A stretch of 41,415 bases of DNA from Acidobacteriota bacterium (GTDB lineage: Bacteria > Acidobacteriota > Terriglobia > Acidiferrales > UBA7541). Shown here one piece after another: positions 33,074 through 41,360 of the stretch. The position numbers and the translations under genes are program-made. Each line of letters starts with the position of its first letter. Position 1 is the first letter of the stretch. The stretch spans positions 1 through 41,415 of the forward strand of contig JABCZJ010000029.1 in the NCBI GenBank assembly GCA_013289715.1, given 5' to 3'. The notes below the pieces were generated by a model, which saw nothing but the letters and a program-made list of their open reading frames with translations, had not been told where the DNA came from and ran no database searches.

Positions 33074-34033
33074 ATGCCCGGTCCAACGATCGTTTGCCTG
33101 AGCGCCAATCCGGCCATGGATCGCCGCTTGCGCATGGAATCCCTGGCTGTCGGCGAAATCAATCGCGCTAAAAGCGTGCAGGGGCTGGCGGGCGGCAAGG
33201 CTGCTCACGTCGCGATGGCCGCGCTCGCTCTCGGAGCCCAGCCTGTTTGGGTGGGATTTCTCGGCGGAGCGATCGGGCAGGAATGCGCGCGGCAGTTGGA
33301 ATCTCTGGGAATTCGAGTGGTTGCGATTCCAACGCAGTCTGGCACGCGCGTGAACCTGGAAATTATTGACGCTGCGGGACGCGTGACGGAAATCCTGGAG
33401 CCGGGCGCGGAGCCGACCGCTCACGAGCGCGAAGAATTTCTGCAGCGGTGTGCGCAGGGGCTTCGCGACGACTGGAACAACGCGGTGCTAGCGATTTCCG
33501 GCAGTCTGCCCGCGGGACTTGTATCCGATTTTTACGTTTCGCTGATCGAAACGGCACGAAATTCAGGCGCGAGAGTTTTTCTGGACACCAGTGGTGAGGC
33601 TTTGCGTGCGAGCTCAAACGCACGTCCCGATTTTGTTAAGGTAAATCGTGCCGAGGCGGAAACGCTCGTGAGACGGCCGCTCGCAACGATGCAGGAAATT
33701 GCCGGCGCAGCCAAAGAGATCGTAAAGCGCGGAGTGGGAAGCGCCGCGATCACGTTGGGACGCGAAGGATTGGTCTGGGTAGAGCGTGAGAACGGACCGG
33801 TGTGGAAAGCCCGGCCACCGCACATGAATGTAATCTCGGCGGTAGGCTCCGGCGATGCAACGCTGGGAGGTTTCGCGTACTCTGCCGTGCAGGGCATCTT
33901 CGGCGAAGACGCTCTGCGCCTGGCGGCGGCCTGTGGCGCTGCGAATTGTGTGGCGGCAGCGCCCGGCAGGATCGAACTCGCGACGGTGCGCGCGCTGCTG
34001 CCACAGATCGAAATCCAGGAACTGAGCTGGTAA
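33074..34033 (+). CDS. Hexose-phosphate kinase of the PfkB/LacC-FruK group
   Basis: A 319-residue kinase of the 1-phosphofructokinase/tagatose-6-phosphate kinase subfamily. Marks are SANPAMDRRLRMESLAVGEINRA (usual T-x-N-P-A-x-D start), LAGGKAAHVAMAALALG with K43, ISGSLPAGL, FVKVNRAEAE and VGSGDATLGGF with catalytic D261. In most relatives the last motif reads GAGDSxxAG, so the Gly-Ser-Gly-Asp-Ala form is slightly unusual. It probably makes a bisphosphate (tagatose-1,6- or fructose-1,6-) for an aldolase not present here. AAGGA lies just before the ATG. It is divergent from the DeoR-SIS-PfkB operon and shares its control region. Confidence 0.85.
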   Translation: MPGPTIVCLSANPAMDRRLRMESLAVGEINRAKSVQGLAGGKAAHVAMAALALGAQPVWVGFLGGAIGQECARQLESLGIRVVAIPTQSGTRVNLEIIDAAGRVTEILEPGAEPTAHEREEFLQRCAQGLRDDWNNAVLAISGSLPAGLVSDFYVSLIETARNSGARVFLDTSGEALRASSNARPDFVKVNRAEAETLVRRPLATMQEIAGAAKEIVKRGVGSAAITLGREGLVWVERENGPVWKARPPHMNVISAVGSGDATLGGFAYSAVQGIFGEDALRLAAACGAANCVAAAPGRIELATVRALLPQIEIQELSW

Positions 34034-34090
34034 GGCTTTCTTGAGGCTGTCTAGACGAAGAGCCGCCGCGCGTGATCGCTGGCGAGCGGA

Positions 34091-35239
34091 TTATTTCGCA
34101 GCGTCCGCGATCCCAGAAATCCAGTGCACGGCATTATCGTGATAGATTCGGCGCAGAACCGGCTCCGGCAACTTCAGTCCCTGGATTTCGCGGCCCCTGA
34201 GTTGCAGGGTCTGATCCGTCGCCAGGAACTTCCAGTCTCTGGCGTACGTATCTTGCCAATCCTTTAACGCGTCGGGCGTGGTTTCGTTCGCGAGAAACTC
34301 GAGATCGGTGCCGTACACCACGCGGTCCTGATACTGGATGAGGAAGTTCCGCACCTTTTCGCGCGGCGCCAGCATTAAGTATTCCATGCGCGCCGCGGTA
34401 TCCACCGCGAAATTCGGATAACGGTCAAAGCGCTTGGCGATTTCATCCACGTCCGTTTCCATGCTACCCAAATGCGCTCCGACGACGCGCAGTTTCGGAT
34501 TCTCCGCGAGCAGACGGTCGCGCGCGGCCAGGATGACTTCCTTGCGCGGATGGTCTGGATGCAGATACATGTACCACTCGGGATTTTCCTTGTAGTAATC
34601 GTAATCGGGACTGTCTGGGTTGGGCGGTTCCCAGCAGGAAGAAGGCTCGGCCACGTGCGCGACGAGCGTCTTATTTTCGGCCGCGATTTCCCGATAGATG
34701 GGCGCGAACGCCGGATCGTCGGGCATCACGTATCTGCCATCTGGCGTCTTTAATTCCATGCCGATATTTTTCCAGATCTTCACCGCGACAGCGCCATCGG
34801 AAAATTCCTGATGGAGCTGTTTGACGGTATGCTGCGCGAAATCCTTGTGCTGGAACGTGAATGGATTAAACGTAACGCACAGCTTGGCGTGACCGGGGCT
34901 CGCGCCGACGAAAGCCTTGGCGCGCGCGAGCTGGGCGGCCAATGCACCATAAATACCTTGCTTATCTGCGACGCAAATGTCCAGCACCCGCAATCGCAGG
35001 CGCGCCATCAGGTCGGCAAACGCAGGATCGCTCTTGAACGCGTGAACGTGGGTATCCACCGGTTGCATTGCCGCGAATGCCTGGAGCGCATCATCATTGG
35101 AACCAGGGGCGAGCGATGGCCGGGCTGCCGCGGCCGCAAACAAGGGGCGCGCTACAATCCGAAGCGCGAGGAATGCTGACGCGGCCAGAGCGGCCGCGAT
35201 CAACGATAGCAAGAAAGCCTTTTTGGAGTGGGCACGCAT
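34091..35239 (-). CDS. Exported amidohydrolase-family (TIM-barrel) hydrolase
   Basis: A 382-residue amidohydrolase-2 type protein with an N-terminal signal or anchor (KKAFLLSLIAAALAASAFLALRIV, about 6-29). Metal ligands are H64 and H66 (PVDTHVHAF). Further barrel marks are VAVKIWKNIGM, LVAHVAEP, VVGAHLGSMETDVDEIAKRFDRYPNFAVDTAARM and VVYGTDLEF. The reaction is not known; relatives hydrolyse or decarboxylate small ring or acid compounds. It follows the second DeoR gene by 8 nt, so both are on one mRNA. The ATG at 35239 is preferred to a TTG at 35251 that overlaps the regulator stop. Its extra-cytoplasmic site suggests it acts on material brought in by the TonB receptor. Confidence 0.75.
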   Translation of the reverse strand: MRAHSKKAFLLSLIAAALAASAFLALRIVARPLFAAAAARPSLAPGSNDDALQAFAAMQPVDTHVHAFKSDPAFADLMARLRLRVLDICVADKQGIYGALAAQLARAKAFVGASPGHAKLCVTFNPFTFQHKDFAQHTVKQLHQEFSDGAVAVKIWKNIGMELKTPDGRYVMPDDPAFAPIYREIAAENKTLVAHVAEPSSCWEPPNPDSPDYDYYKENPEWYMYLHPDHPRKEVILAARDRLLAENPKLRVVGAHLGSMETDVDEIAKRFDRYPNFAVDTAARMEYLMLAPREKVRNFLIQYQDRVVYGTDLEFLANETTPDALKDWQDTYARDWKFLATDQTLQLRGREIQGLKLPEPVLRRIYHDNAVHWISGIADAAK

Positions 35240-35247
35240 ACTCTCAA

Positions 35248-36096
35248 TCAACGCTTGCCGCCCCCCGAACGCGCACGGCTTTTTGGCGGTTCATGCCCGT
35301 CCGTCTCGACGGAGGGCTCCCGCACATCGGCAATGATTAATTCCATGCCGGCCTCGCGCAGCGGCCGCAGATATTGCGGGTCGGTGCCGGAATCCGTCAC
35401 CAGGATGTCAATGTCGGTAGTCGGCCCCACATAGGCAAATCCTTGATTGCCAAATTTACTGTGGTCCGCGAGGGCAATGCTCACGCGCGCCGACTTCAGA
35501 ATCATTTTTTTGATCTGCGCTTCGGCTTGGCTGGCGGTGGAAACGCCATAGCCGGGATCAATCGCGCTAACGCCCAGCACGGCTTTGTCCACGCGTATCT
35601 CAGAGAGCGCGCGCTGCGCCCAAACTCCGGAAAGATAAAACACATCCTTCTGAAGTTCGCCTCCCGTGGAAATCACCGAGACGTGCTGGCTGTGCTGAAA
35701 TTCAGCCACGATCGGCGGGGAATTGGTGATCACGGTAAGCCGGTTGCGATGCAGCAGGCGCCGCGCGAGTTCGTAAACCGTGGTGCTTCCTTCCAGGAAT
35801 ACCGTTTCGCCATCCAGGATCAACCGCTCTGCTTCGCGGGCGATTGCCTGTTTTTCGGCGCGATTGCTGCGGCCCAGTGATTCGTAAGAAGGTTGAATGT
35901 TCGCGCTTGACGTGCGCGAAACCGCGCCGCCGTGCGAGCGAACCAACACGCCTTCCTTTTCCAAGGCTTCCAGGTCGCGGCGGATGGTGGCTGCGGTGAC
36001 GCCGAGTGTGCGAATAAGTTCGGAAGCAGTGACCGTTCGCTCGCGGGATAACACCTCGCGAATGCGAAATCTGCGTTCCTCGGCCAGCAGGCTCAT
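35248..36096 (-). CDS. DeoR family transcriptional regulator
   Basis: A 282-residue regulator. The winged helix (LLAEERRFRIREVLSRERTVTASELIRTLGVTAATIRRDLEAL) starts at once, followed by LVRSHGGAVS and a sugar-phosphate sensor (VFLEGSTTVYELARRL, VITNSPPIVAEF, ISTGGELQKDVFYLSG, IALADHSKFGNQGFAYVGP). The ATG at 36096 has GGAG 8 nt upstream and begins the family's standard N-terminus. The open frame reaches back to 36375, but that part overlaps the divergent promoter and matches nothing. The tail (about 25 residues, Arg/Gly-rich) is longer than usual. It is divergent from the TonB receptor, which it probably regulates along with itself and the amidohydrolase. Confidence 0.9.
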   Translation of the reverse strand: MSLLAEERRFRIREVLSRERTVTASELIRTLGVTAATIRRDLEALEKEGVLVRSHGGAVSRTSSANIQPSYESLGRSNRAEKQAIAREAERLILDGETVFLEGSTTVYELARRLLHRNRLTVITNSPPIVAEFQHSQHVSVISTGGELQKDVFYLSGVWAQRALSEIRVDKAVLGVSAIDPGYGVSTASQAEAQIKKMILKSARVSIALADHSKFGNQGFAYVGPTTDIDILVTDSGTDPQYLRPLREAGMELIIADVREPSVETDGHEPPKSRARSGGGKR

Positions 36097-36181
36097 CAAA
36101 CTTCTCCATTCCGTTTCAGGATCCAAAAGCAGCCGATTGTGCCACAACTCGCTGAAAAATGATCGCAAAAAGACAAAATAC

Positions 36182-36228
36182 ATCATATTCGATAAAAAAA
36201 GTTGACAAATGTGCACAATAGGACTAAT
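36182..36228. promoter_or_regulatory. Divergent promoters with central palindrome, deoR / TonB receptor
   Basis: Plus strand: a perfect -35 TTGACA (36202-36207) with ACTAAT (36223-36228) as a -10 at 15 nt, or the weaker TAATTA at 17 nt. Minus strand: TTGTCA (36208-36203), overlapping the same bases, then 15 nt and TATGAT (36187-36182). The palindrome TGTGCACA (36210-36217) lies inside the plus-strand spacer. Overlapping divergent -35 boxes with a palindrome beside them suit joint control by the adjacent DeoR protein. The binding assignment is inference. Confidence 0.55.
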
Positions 36229-36335
36229 TACGTGAGCGATTAAGGTCTGTTTCTCGTCGTCCTGCGGCGTGGGGTGCTCCGCGGCCAGCTCCAGCTCGGG
36301 AAACAGGGGCCCAACGATGCGGGGGAGGGTTATCG

Positions 36336-39300
36336 GTGAACATACTCGTGCGCTTTTTTCTGTCCGGTCGAGCAAGTGCCAACAGCCTACTCGAACATCC
36401 TGGCGGCAAGATCACCACGAGTTTGCGCGTCGTCGTTTTCGCCTCGGCGATAGCCCTTTGCTGTGCAAGCTCCTGGGCGCAGAAGGACACCGGCGTAATC
36501 GCGGGAACCGTAAAGGATGCGTCCGGAGGAGTTGTCGCGGGCGCGCAAGTCAGAGTGATTGATGTGGACCGCGGAACGGAGTTTGATACCACCACGGAAG
36601 CAAATGGCGAGTATGTCGCGGGTCCGCTGAAGGTCGGCCGTTACACGATTAGCGTCGAGAGGGCCGGCTTTAAGACCGCGGTGGCGGGTCCCGTGCAACT
36701 CGACGTGCAGGGCCGCATCGAAGCCAACGTCAAGCTGGAGATTGGACAGGTTTCGCAGAAGGTGGAGGTAACCGTCCAGAACCCATTACTGGAAACCGAG
36801 ACGAGCACCATGGGCGAAGTGATTGACAAGACGCGCATTGAAACGCTACCTCTGAACGGGCGGAATTTTGCGCAACTCGCGCAGCTCGGCGCCGGCGTGG
36901 TTCCCAGTGAACCGGGCTCGCGCGTAAGTGGCAGTTTTGGATTTAGCGTGGACGGCGCCCGCTCGTTGCAAAACAACTTTCTGCTCGACGGAATCGATAA
37001 CAATTCAAATCTGGGCGACGTGTTGAACGAATCGTCGTACGTGATTCAACCTCCCATTGACGCCATCGAGGAATTTAAAGTTCAAACCAACGACTACAGC
37101 GCGGAATTCGGCAGAGGCAATGGCGCCATTCTAAACGCCGTGATCAAGTCCGGCACCAATGCTTTCCACGGAGATGTTTTCGAATATTTTCGGAACGACG
37201 CGCTCGACGCTTTTCCCGCCATCGTAGTTATCCCGCAAAAACCGGAATACAAGCAGAACCAGTTCGGCGGCACATTCGGAGGCCCGATTCAGAAGGACAG
37301 GACTTTTTTCTTCGGCGATTACGAAGGCTTCCGCTTGCGGCAGGGAATACCGCAGACCGCGACAATTCCCGATCAGAACATGGTGAACGGCGACTTCTCC
37401 GAACTGCTCACCAATACGCCCGCAATGGCCATAGACCCTAACAGCGGCAATCCGACGGGCGCCGTGGCTTTGGATTGCAGCGGGAACCAGACCTTCGTCG
37501 GGGAAATTTTCAACGCCCGGCGCACGCAGGTTGTTCCAACAACGCCCGCCAATCCCAGTGGATTGTGCGGAGTGCCGATCGGCGTGGGTGCCGGAGGCGT
37601 TCCTACAAACATGTTTCCCGCGGGATCAACGGACCCACTGGCTTCCCGACTGGCCGCGCTGATTCCACTGCCGAACGTGAGCAACAACGCGGGATTCAAC
37701 TACCTCGCCTTACCCGTGCGCAGCGAAACTCGCAACAATTTTGACGTGCGCGTGGACCACACTTTTTCGAGCAAGGATTCCATCTTTGGCCGGTTCAGTT
37801 ACGAAAACCAGCCCAGTTTTATTCCGTCGCCTTTCCAGAACGTTCTGGACGGCGGCGGGTTTTTCGATGGAATCGAGGAGTTCTCCTACCGCAGCATCGC
37901 GTTGAGCGAAACTCACGTTTTCGATTCCACCCATGTGAATGAATTTCGTTTTGGCTACAACCGGATCAACGCGCACCGCTACCAAAACAATTACAACGAG
38001 AATGTCTCGGCGAACCTTGATTTTCCCGGCGTTCCTTTCGAGCCGGGCACGTTCAACGGTGGCCTTCCCGCGCTCACCTTCAGCGACGGCTCAGCGCCGG
38101 AACTGGGCAGCTCGGGCTTTTTGCCCTCGATTGAAAAACAAAACAGCTTCGTCGTTACCGACAATTTCACCTGGGTGAAAGGCCGCCATTCGCTCAAAGT
38201 CGGCACCGAGCTGCGTTTCGAGCAATTCACGATTTTTCAGCCATCAGCCTCGCGCGGCACGGCCGATTTCAACACCGGATTCACGGACAATCCCGCGGCG
38301 CCAGGAACCGGCGGATATGGGTTTGCCAGCTTTCTTCTGGGCATTTCAGACGGCGGCTCTATCGTGAATCTTCATAACGTGGACTATCACCGGCAAATCT
38401 ACGCGGGATTTATTCAGGATGACTTTAAGAAATCATCACGCCTCACTCTAAATCTCGGCTTGCGCTACGAATATTATTCACCGGTGAAAGCTGCGGGCAA
38501 CGAGCAGGCCAATTTTAATTTCGCCTGCGGCTGCCTGATTGTGCCCACGGGGCAAAACGCGCAACTGACTCCCACGCTCGCCTCGCAAATTTCCATTGAG
38601 CGGAATGGATCGTCGGGGCTGGTTTCGGCGGATTACCACAACTTTGCGCCGCGCGTCGGCCTGGCCTACAAAATTACGGACAAGCTCGTGCTGCGAACTT
38701 CCTACGGCATTTTTTACGGTGGCCAGGAAAACGGTCCCTACTCAAATCCAAGTCCCGGATTCAACCCGCCATTCTTTGTGACGCAATCATTCAACCAGCC
38801 CTGCCTGACGAATTCCGCGAACCCCAATCCCGGGCAAATCGACTGTTCGATTCCCGGATTCAACTCGCTGCAGCAAGGTTTCCCCGCGAATTCCCTGATC
38901 GATCCGAATACGCCGTTGCTTTTCTCCATCAATCCGAAAATCACCACGCCCTTCATGCAGCAATGGTTCCTGGGTTTCCAGTACGCATTGCCGGCGAATA
39001 TCGTGGCGCAAGTTTCCTACGTTGGCTCGCACGGCGCCGATCTCTTCGGCCTGTTCAACGGAAACCAGGCGGTGCCGACGCCGGATTCGACTATTCCAAC
39101 CGCACCGCGCCGCCCCGATCCCAACATTGACGCCTCGATTGATACACTGCGTTCGAATCTATTCTCAAACTACAACGGCTTGCAGCTGCGTCTGGAAAAG
39201 CGCTTCTCCAACGGCTTGCAGTTTGAGTTTGCCTACACGTATAGCCACGCGCTCGATGACGCGTCCGATGCCAGCCTCGGCTCGCAGAATCAAGGCGACT

Positions 39301-39932
39301 TCCGGCTGCAAACGGCGCCGTACCTGGAGTACGGCAACGCCGACTTCGACGTGCGCCACCGCTTTGTCACCAACTTTGTTTATGATTTGCCGTTTGGAAA
39401 CGGCCAGAAGTTTGGTTCCAATCTCACGGGGGTTGCCAACCAGCTCGTCGGCAACTGGCAAGTCACTGGAATTGTTTCCGCGCAGACCGGCAATTGGTTC
39501 ACGCCGACCGACGACTTGGTGAACATTTCCAATTCCGATTGCGGAGGAGCCGTATTCAATTGCGCGCGGCCCAACGTAGTGGGAAATCCGAACGGGGCGC
39601 ATTGCCTGCCGGGAACGCTGTTTAACACCTGCGCGTTTGCCCCCAACGGCGTGGAGGGTACGTTCGGCAACGCGGGACGCAACATCATCCTCGGACCCGG
39701 ACTGCAGAACTGGGACCTATCCTTCATCAAGGAGTTTCCCGTTCGCGAGCAGATGCATTTCGAGTTCCGCGCCGAGTTCTTCAATATCTGGAACCACCCC
39801 AACCTGCAATTCGCGGATCCCACAACGACCAACGAAAACTTTTCCATCGAGCGCGGAGCCACGCAATTTGGTTTTCCTACTGCGTCGCTGGCTCCTCGGC
39901 TGGTACAATTCGCGTTGAAGTTTTACTTCTGA
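36336..39932 (+). CDS. Oar-type TonB-dependent outer-membrane receptor
   Basis: A 1198-residue receptor of the kind expanded in Acidobacteriota. The signal peptide (LRVVVFASAIALCCASSWAQ, about 30-49) follows an unusually long N-region. A carboxypeptidase-regulatory-like domain (about 52-125; GVIAGTVKDASGGVVAGAQVRV) comes next, then a plug (about 150-290; LPLNGRNFAQLAQL, FSVDGARSLQNNFLLDGIDNNS, EFGRGNGAILNAVIKSGTNAFHGDVFEYFRN). The beta barrel runs to the end, and the last residue is Phe (ALKFYF), an outer-membrane sorting mark. The GTG start has GGGAGGG 7 nt upstream. It probably imports an oligosaccharide, peptide or glycoconjugate using TonB energy. No SusD-like partner is next to it. Confidence 0.9.
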   Translation: MNILVRFFLSGRASANSLLEHPGGKITTSLRVVVFASAIALCCASSWAQKDTGVIAGTVKDASGGVVAGAQVRVIDVDRGTEFDTTTEANGEYVAGPLKVGRYTISVERAGFKTAVAGPVQLDVQGRIEANVKLEIGQVSQKVEVTVQNPLLETETSTMGEVIDKTRIETLPLNGRNFAQLAQLGAGVVPSEPGSRVSGSFGFSVDGARSLQNNFLLDGIDNNSNLGDVLNESSYVIQPPIDAIEEFKVQTNDYSAEFGRGNGAILNAVIKSGTNAFHGDVFEYFRNDALDAFPAIVVIPQKPEYKQNQFGGTFGGPIQKDRTFFFGDYEGFRLRQGIPQTATIPDQNMVNGDFSELLTNTPAMAIDPNSGNPTGAVALDCSGNQTFVGEIFNARRTQVVPTTPANPSGLCGVPIGVGAGGVPTNMFPAGSTDPLASRLAALIPLPNVSNNAGFNYLALPVRSETRNNFDVRVDHTFSSKDSIFGRFSYENQPSFIPSPFQNVLDGGGFFDGIEEFSYRSIALSETHVFDSTHVNEFRFGYNRINAHRYQNNYNENVSANLDFPGVPFEPGTFNGGLPALTFSDGSAPELGSSGFLPSIEKQNSFVVTDNFTWVKGRHSLKVGTELRFEQFTIFQPSASRGTADFNTGFTDNPAAPGTGGYGFASFLLGISDGGSIVNLHNVDYHRQIYAGFIQDDFKKSSRLTLNLGLRYEYYSPVKAAGNEQANFNFACGCLIVPTGQNAQLTPTLASQISIERNGSSGLVSADYHNFAPRVGLAYKITDKLVLRTSYGIFYGGQENGPYSNPSPGFNPPFFVTQSFNQPCLTNSANPNPGQIDCSIPGFNSLQQGFPANSLIDPNTPLLFSINPKITTPFMQQWFLGFQYALPANIVAQVSYVGSHGADLFGLFNGNQAVPTPDSTIPTAPRRPDPNIDASIDTLRSNLFSNYNGLQLRLEKRFSNGLQFEFAYTYSHALDDASDASLGSQNQGDFRLQTAPYLEYGNADFDVRHRFVTNFVYDLPFGNGQKFGSNLTGVANQLVGNWQVTGIVSAQTGNWFTPTDDLVNISNSDCGGAVFNCARPNVVGNPNGAHCLPGTLFNTCAFAPNGVEGTFGNAGRNIILGPGLQNWDLSFIKEFPVREQMHFEFRAEFFNIWNHPNLQFADPTTTNENFSIERGATQFGFPTASLAPRLVQFALKFYF

Positions 39933-40079
39933 GGCTCGATTCAAAGCAATCCAGCTTAACCGAATCGCTCGGCCCGGCCGGAAATCCCTTGGTCCGCAAT
40001 CCATGCGCGGAGCTGTGGAAGGGTGAGCCGCCCGCCCGCAAATCCTCATCCAATAATCACCGTCACAGGAGCCGCAAAG

Positions 40080-41111
40080 ATGCAAATCGGTATAGACAGT
40101 TTCGCGGCAGCCATCTCCGATCCCGCCACCGGTCTAACGCTCACCCCCGTCGAGCGCATGCACCACCTCCTCGAAGAAATCGAGCTGGCCGATCGCGTCG
40201 GGCTGGACGTATTCGGCATCGGCGAACATCACCGCGCGGAATTCCTGGACTCAGCTCCCGTCGTCATCCTCTCCGCCGCCGCCGCACGCACGCAGAAAAT
40301 TCGCCTCACCAGCGCCGTCACCGTTCTCAGCGCCTCCGATCCCGTTCGTGTTTTTCAAGAATTTGCCACGCTCGACCTCATCTCCCGCGGCCGCGCCGAA
40401 ATTGTCGCCGGTCGCGGTTCTTTCGTTGAGTCCTATCCCCTTTTCGGCCTGCGTCTGGAAGACTATGACTCCCTGTTCGCCGAGAAACTCGATCTGCTCT
40501 TAGCAATTCGCGCCAGCACAGAAGTCCACTGGTCCGGTCGACATCGCCCAGCCCTTACCGGCCAATCCATCTACCCTCGCCCGCTGCAAAATCCGCTCCC
40601 CATATGGGTCGGTGTAGGCGGCACGCCCGAATCATTCGTCCGCGCCGGCATGCTCGGACTTCCTCTGATGGTCGCGATCATCGGCGGCGAGCCCATCCGT
40701 TTCCGCCCCCTCGTTGATCTCTACCGTGAAGCCGGACGTCGCGCCGGACATTCCCCCCAGCAGCTCACCGTCGGTCTTCATTCCATCGGCTTTCTGGCAG
40801 ACACCACAGCCGAAGCAGCGGAAACTTTCTTTCCAGGCTATGCCCACACTTTTACCGAAATCGGCAAGGAACGCGGCTGGCCCCCCACCACACGCGCCCA
40901 ATTCGACGCGCAGCGCGGACCGACCGGCGCGCTCTTGATCGGTGACGCCAAAACCGTCGCAAAAAAGATCCTCTACGTAAACGAAGCTCTCGCTGGCATC
41001 TCGCGCATCACTTTCCAAATGGGCGTCTCCACCCTCCCGCACCAGAAAATGTTGCATGCCATAGAAATCCTGGGCACTCAGCTGGCTCCTATCGTGCGCA
41101 ACGCGCTGTGA
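40080..41111 (+). CDS. LLM class flavin-dependent oxidoreductase
   Basis: A 343-residue luciferase-like monooxygenase of the single-component LLM type. It starts MQIGIDSFAA and has the barrel marks ADRVGLDVFGIGEHHRAEF, ILSAAAARTQKIRLTSAVTVLSASDPVRVFQEFATLDLISRGRAEIVAGRGSF, YPRPLQNPLPIWVGVGGTPESFVRA and TGALLIGDAKTVAKKIL. It should use FMN or F420 with an unknown organic substrate. AGGAG lies 8 nt before the ATG at 40080; the open frame starts earlier but without family match. Codon third positions are markedly C-rich (CTC, ATC, GCC, CGC runs) compared with the receptor gene next door. Its stop codon is the first base triplet of an inverted-repeat element. Confidence 0.9.
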   Translation: MQIGIDSFAAAISDPATGLTLTPVERMHHLLEEIELADRVGLDVFGIGEHHRAEFLDSAPVVILSAAAARTQKIRLTSAVTVLSASDPVRVFQEFATLDLISRGRAEIVAGRGSFVESYPLFGLRLEDYDSLFAEKLDLLLAIRASTEVHWSGRHRPALTGQSIYPRPLQNPLPIWVGVGGTPESFVRAGMLGLPLMVAIIGGEPIRFRPLVDLYREAGRRAGHSPQQLTVGLHSIGFLADTTAEAAETFFPGYAHTFTEIGKERGWPPTTRAQFDAQRGPTGALLIGDAKTVAKKILYVNEALAGISRITFQMGVSTLPHQKMLHAIEILGTQLAPIVRNAL

Positions 41112-41220
41112 ATTGCGCCACTGCGCGATTTTGGTTTTGTAGCGGCCGGTTCAGTTTCATCGAACCGGGCAGCCGTTGACGTCGGTTTTGAATTTGTGAT
41201 TCGCGCTACAGCGCAATTCA
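41109..41220. repeat. 112-bp imperfect inverted-repeat element
   Basis: The ends 41109-41128 and 41201-41220 are inverted copies matching at 16 of 20 positions, with the outer ten (TGAATTGCGC) perfect. Inside, CCGGTTC (41146-41152) and GAACCGG (41162-41168) form a 7-bp hairpin with a 9-nt loop. It encodes nothing. The form resembles a small non-autonomous mobile element or REP-like unit, and it begins on the stop codon of the oxidoreductase gene. A terminator role for that gene is another option, though there is no T run. Confidence 0.5.
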
Positions 41221-41360
41221 TCCTGAGAACCTGCCCGCCGCAGGAGGGCCGGCAGTGAGGGTTCCAAGGGCCTCTAAACCCGCACCCTTCAAGAAGAAGC
41301 TGTGAAGAAACCTCTGAATTTCCATCTTGCAAAAAAAGAAGTCTGCCGTAAGCTCGCGGC

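Noticed and set aside
36097..36375. 93-codon N-terminal extension of the second DeoR regulator
   Set aside because: It would span the divergent promoter and the receptor start; the standard DeoR N-terminus with a good SD begins at 36096.
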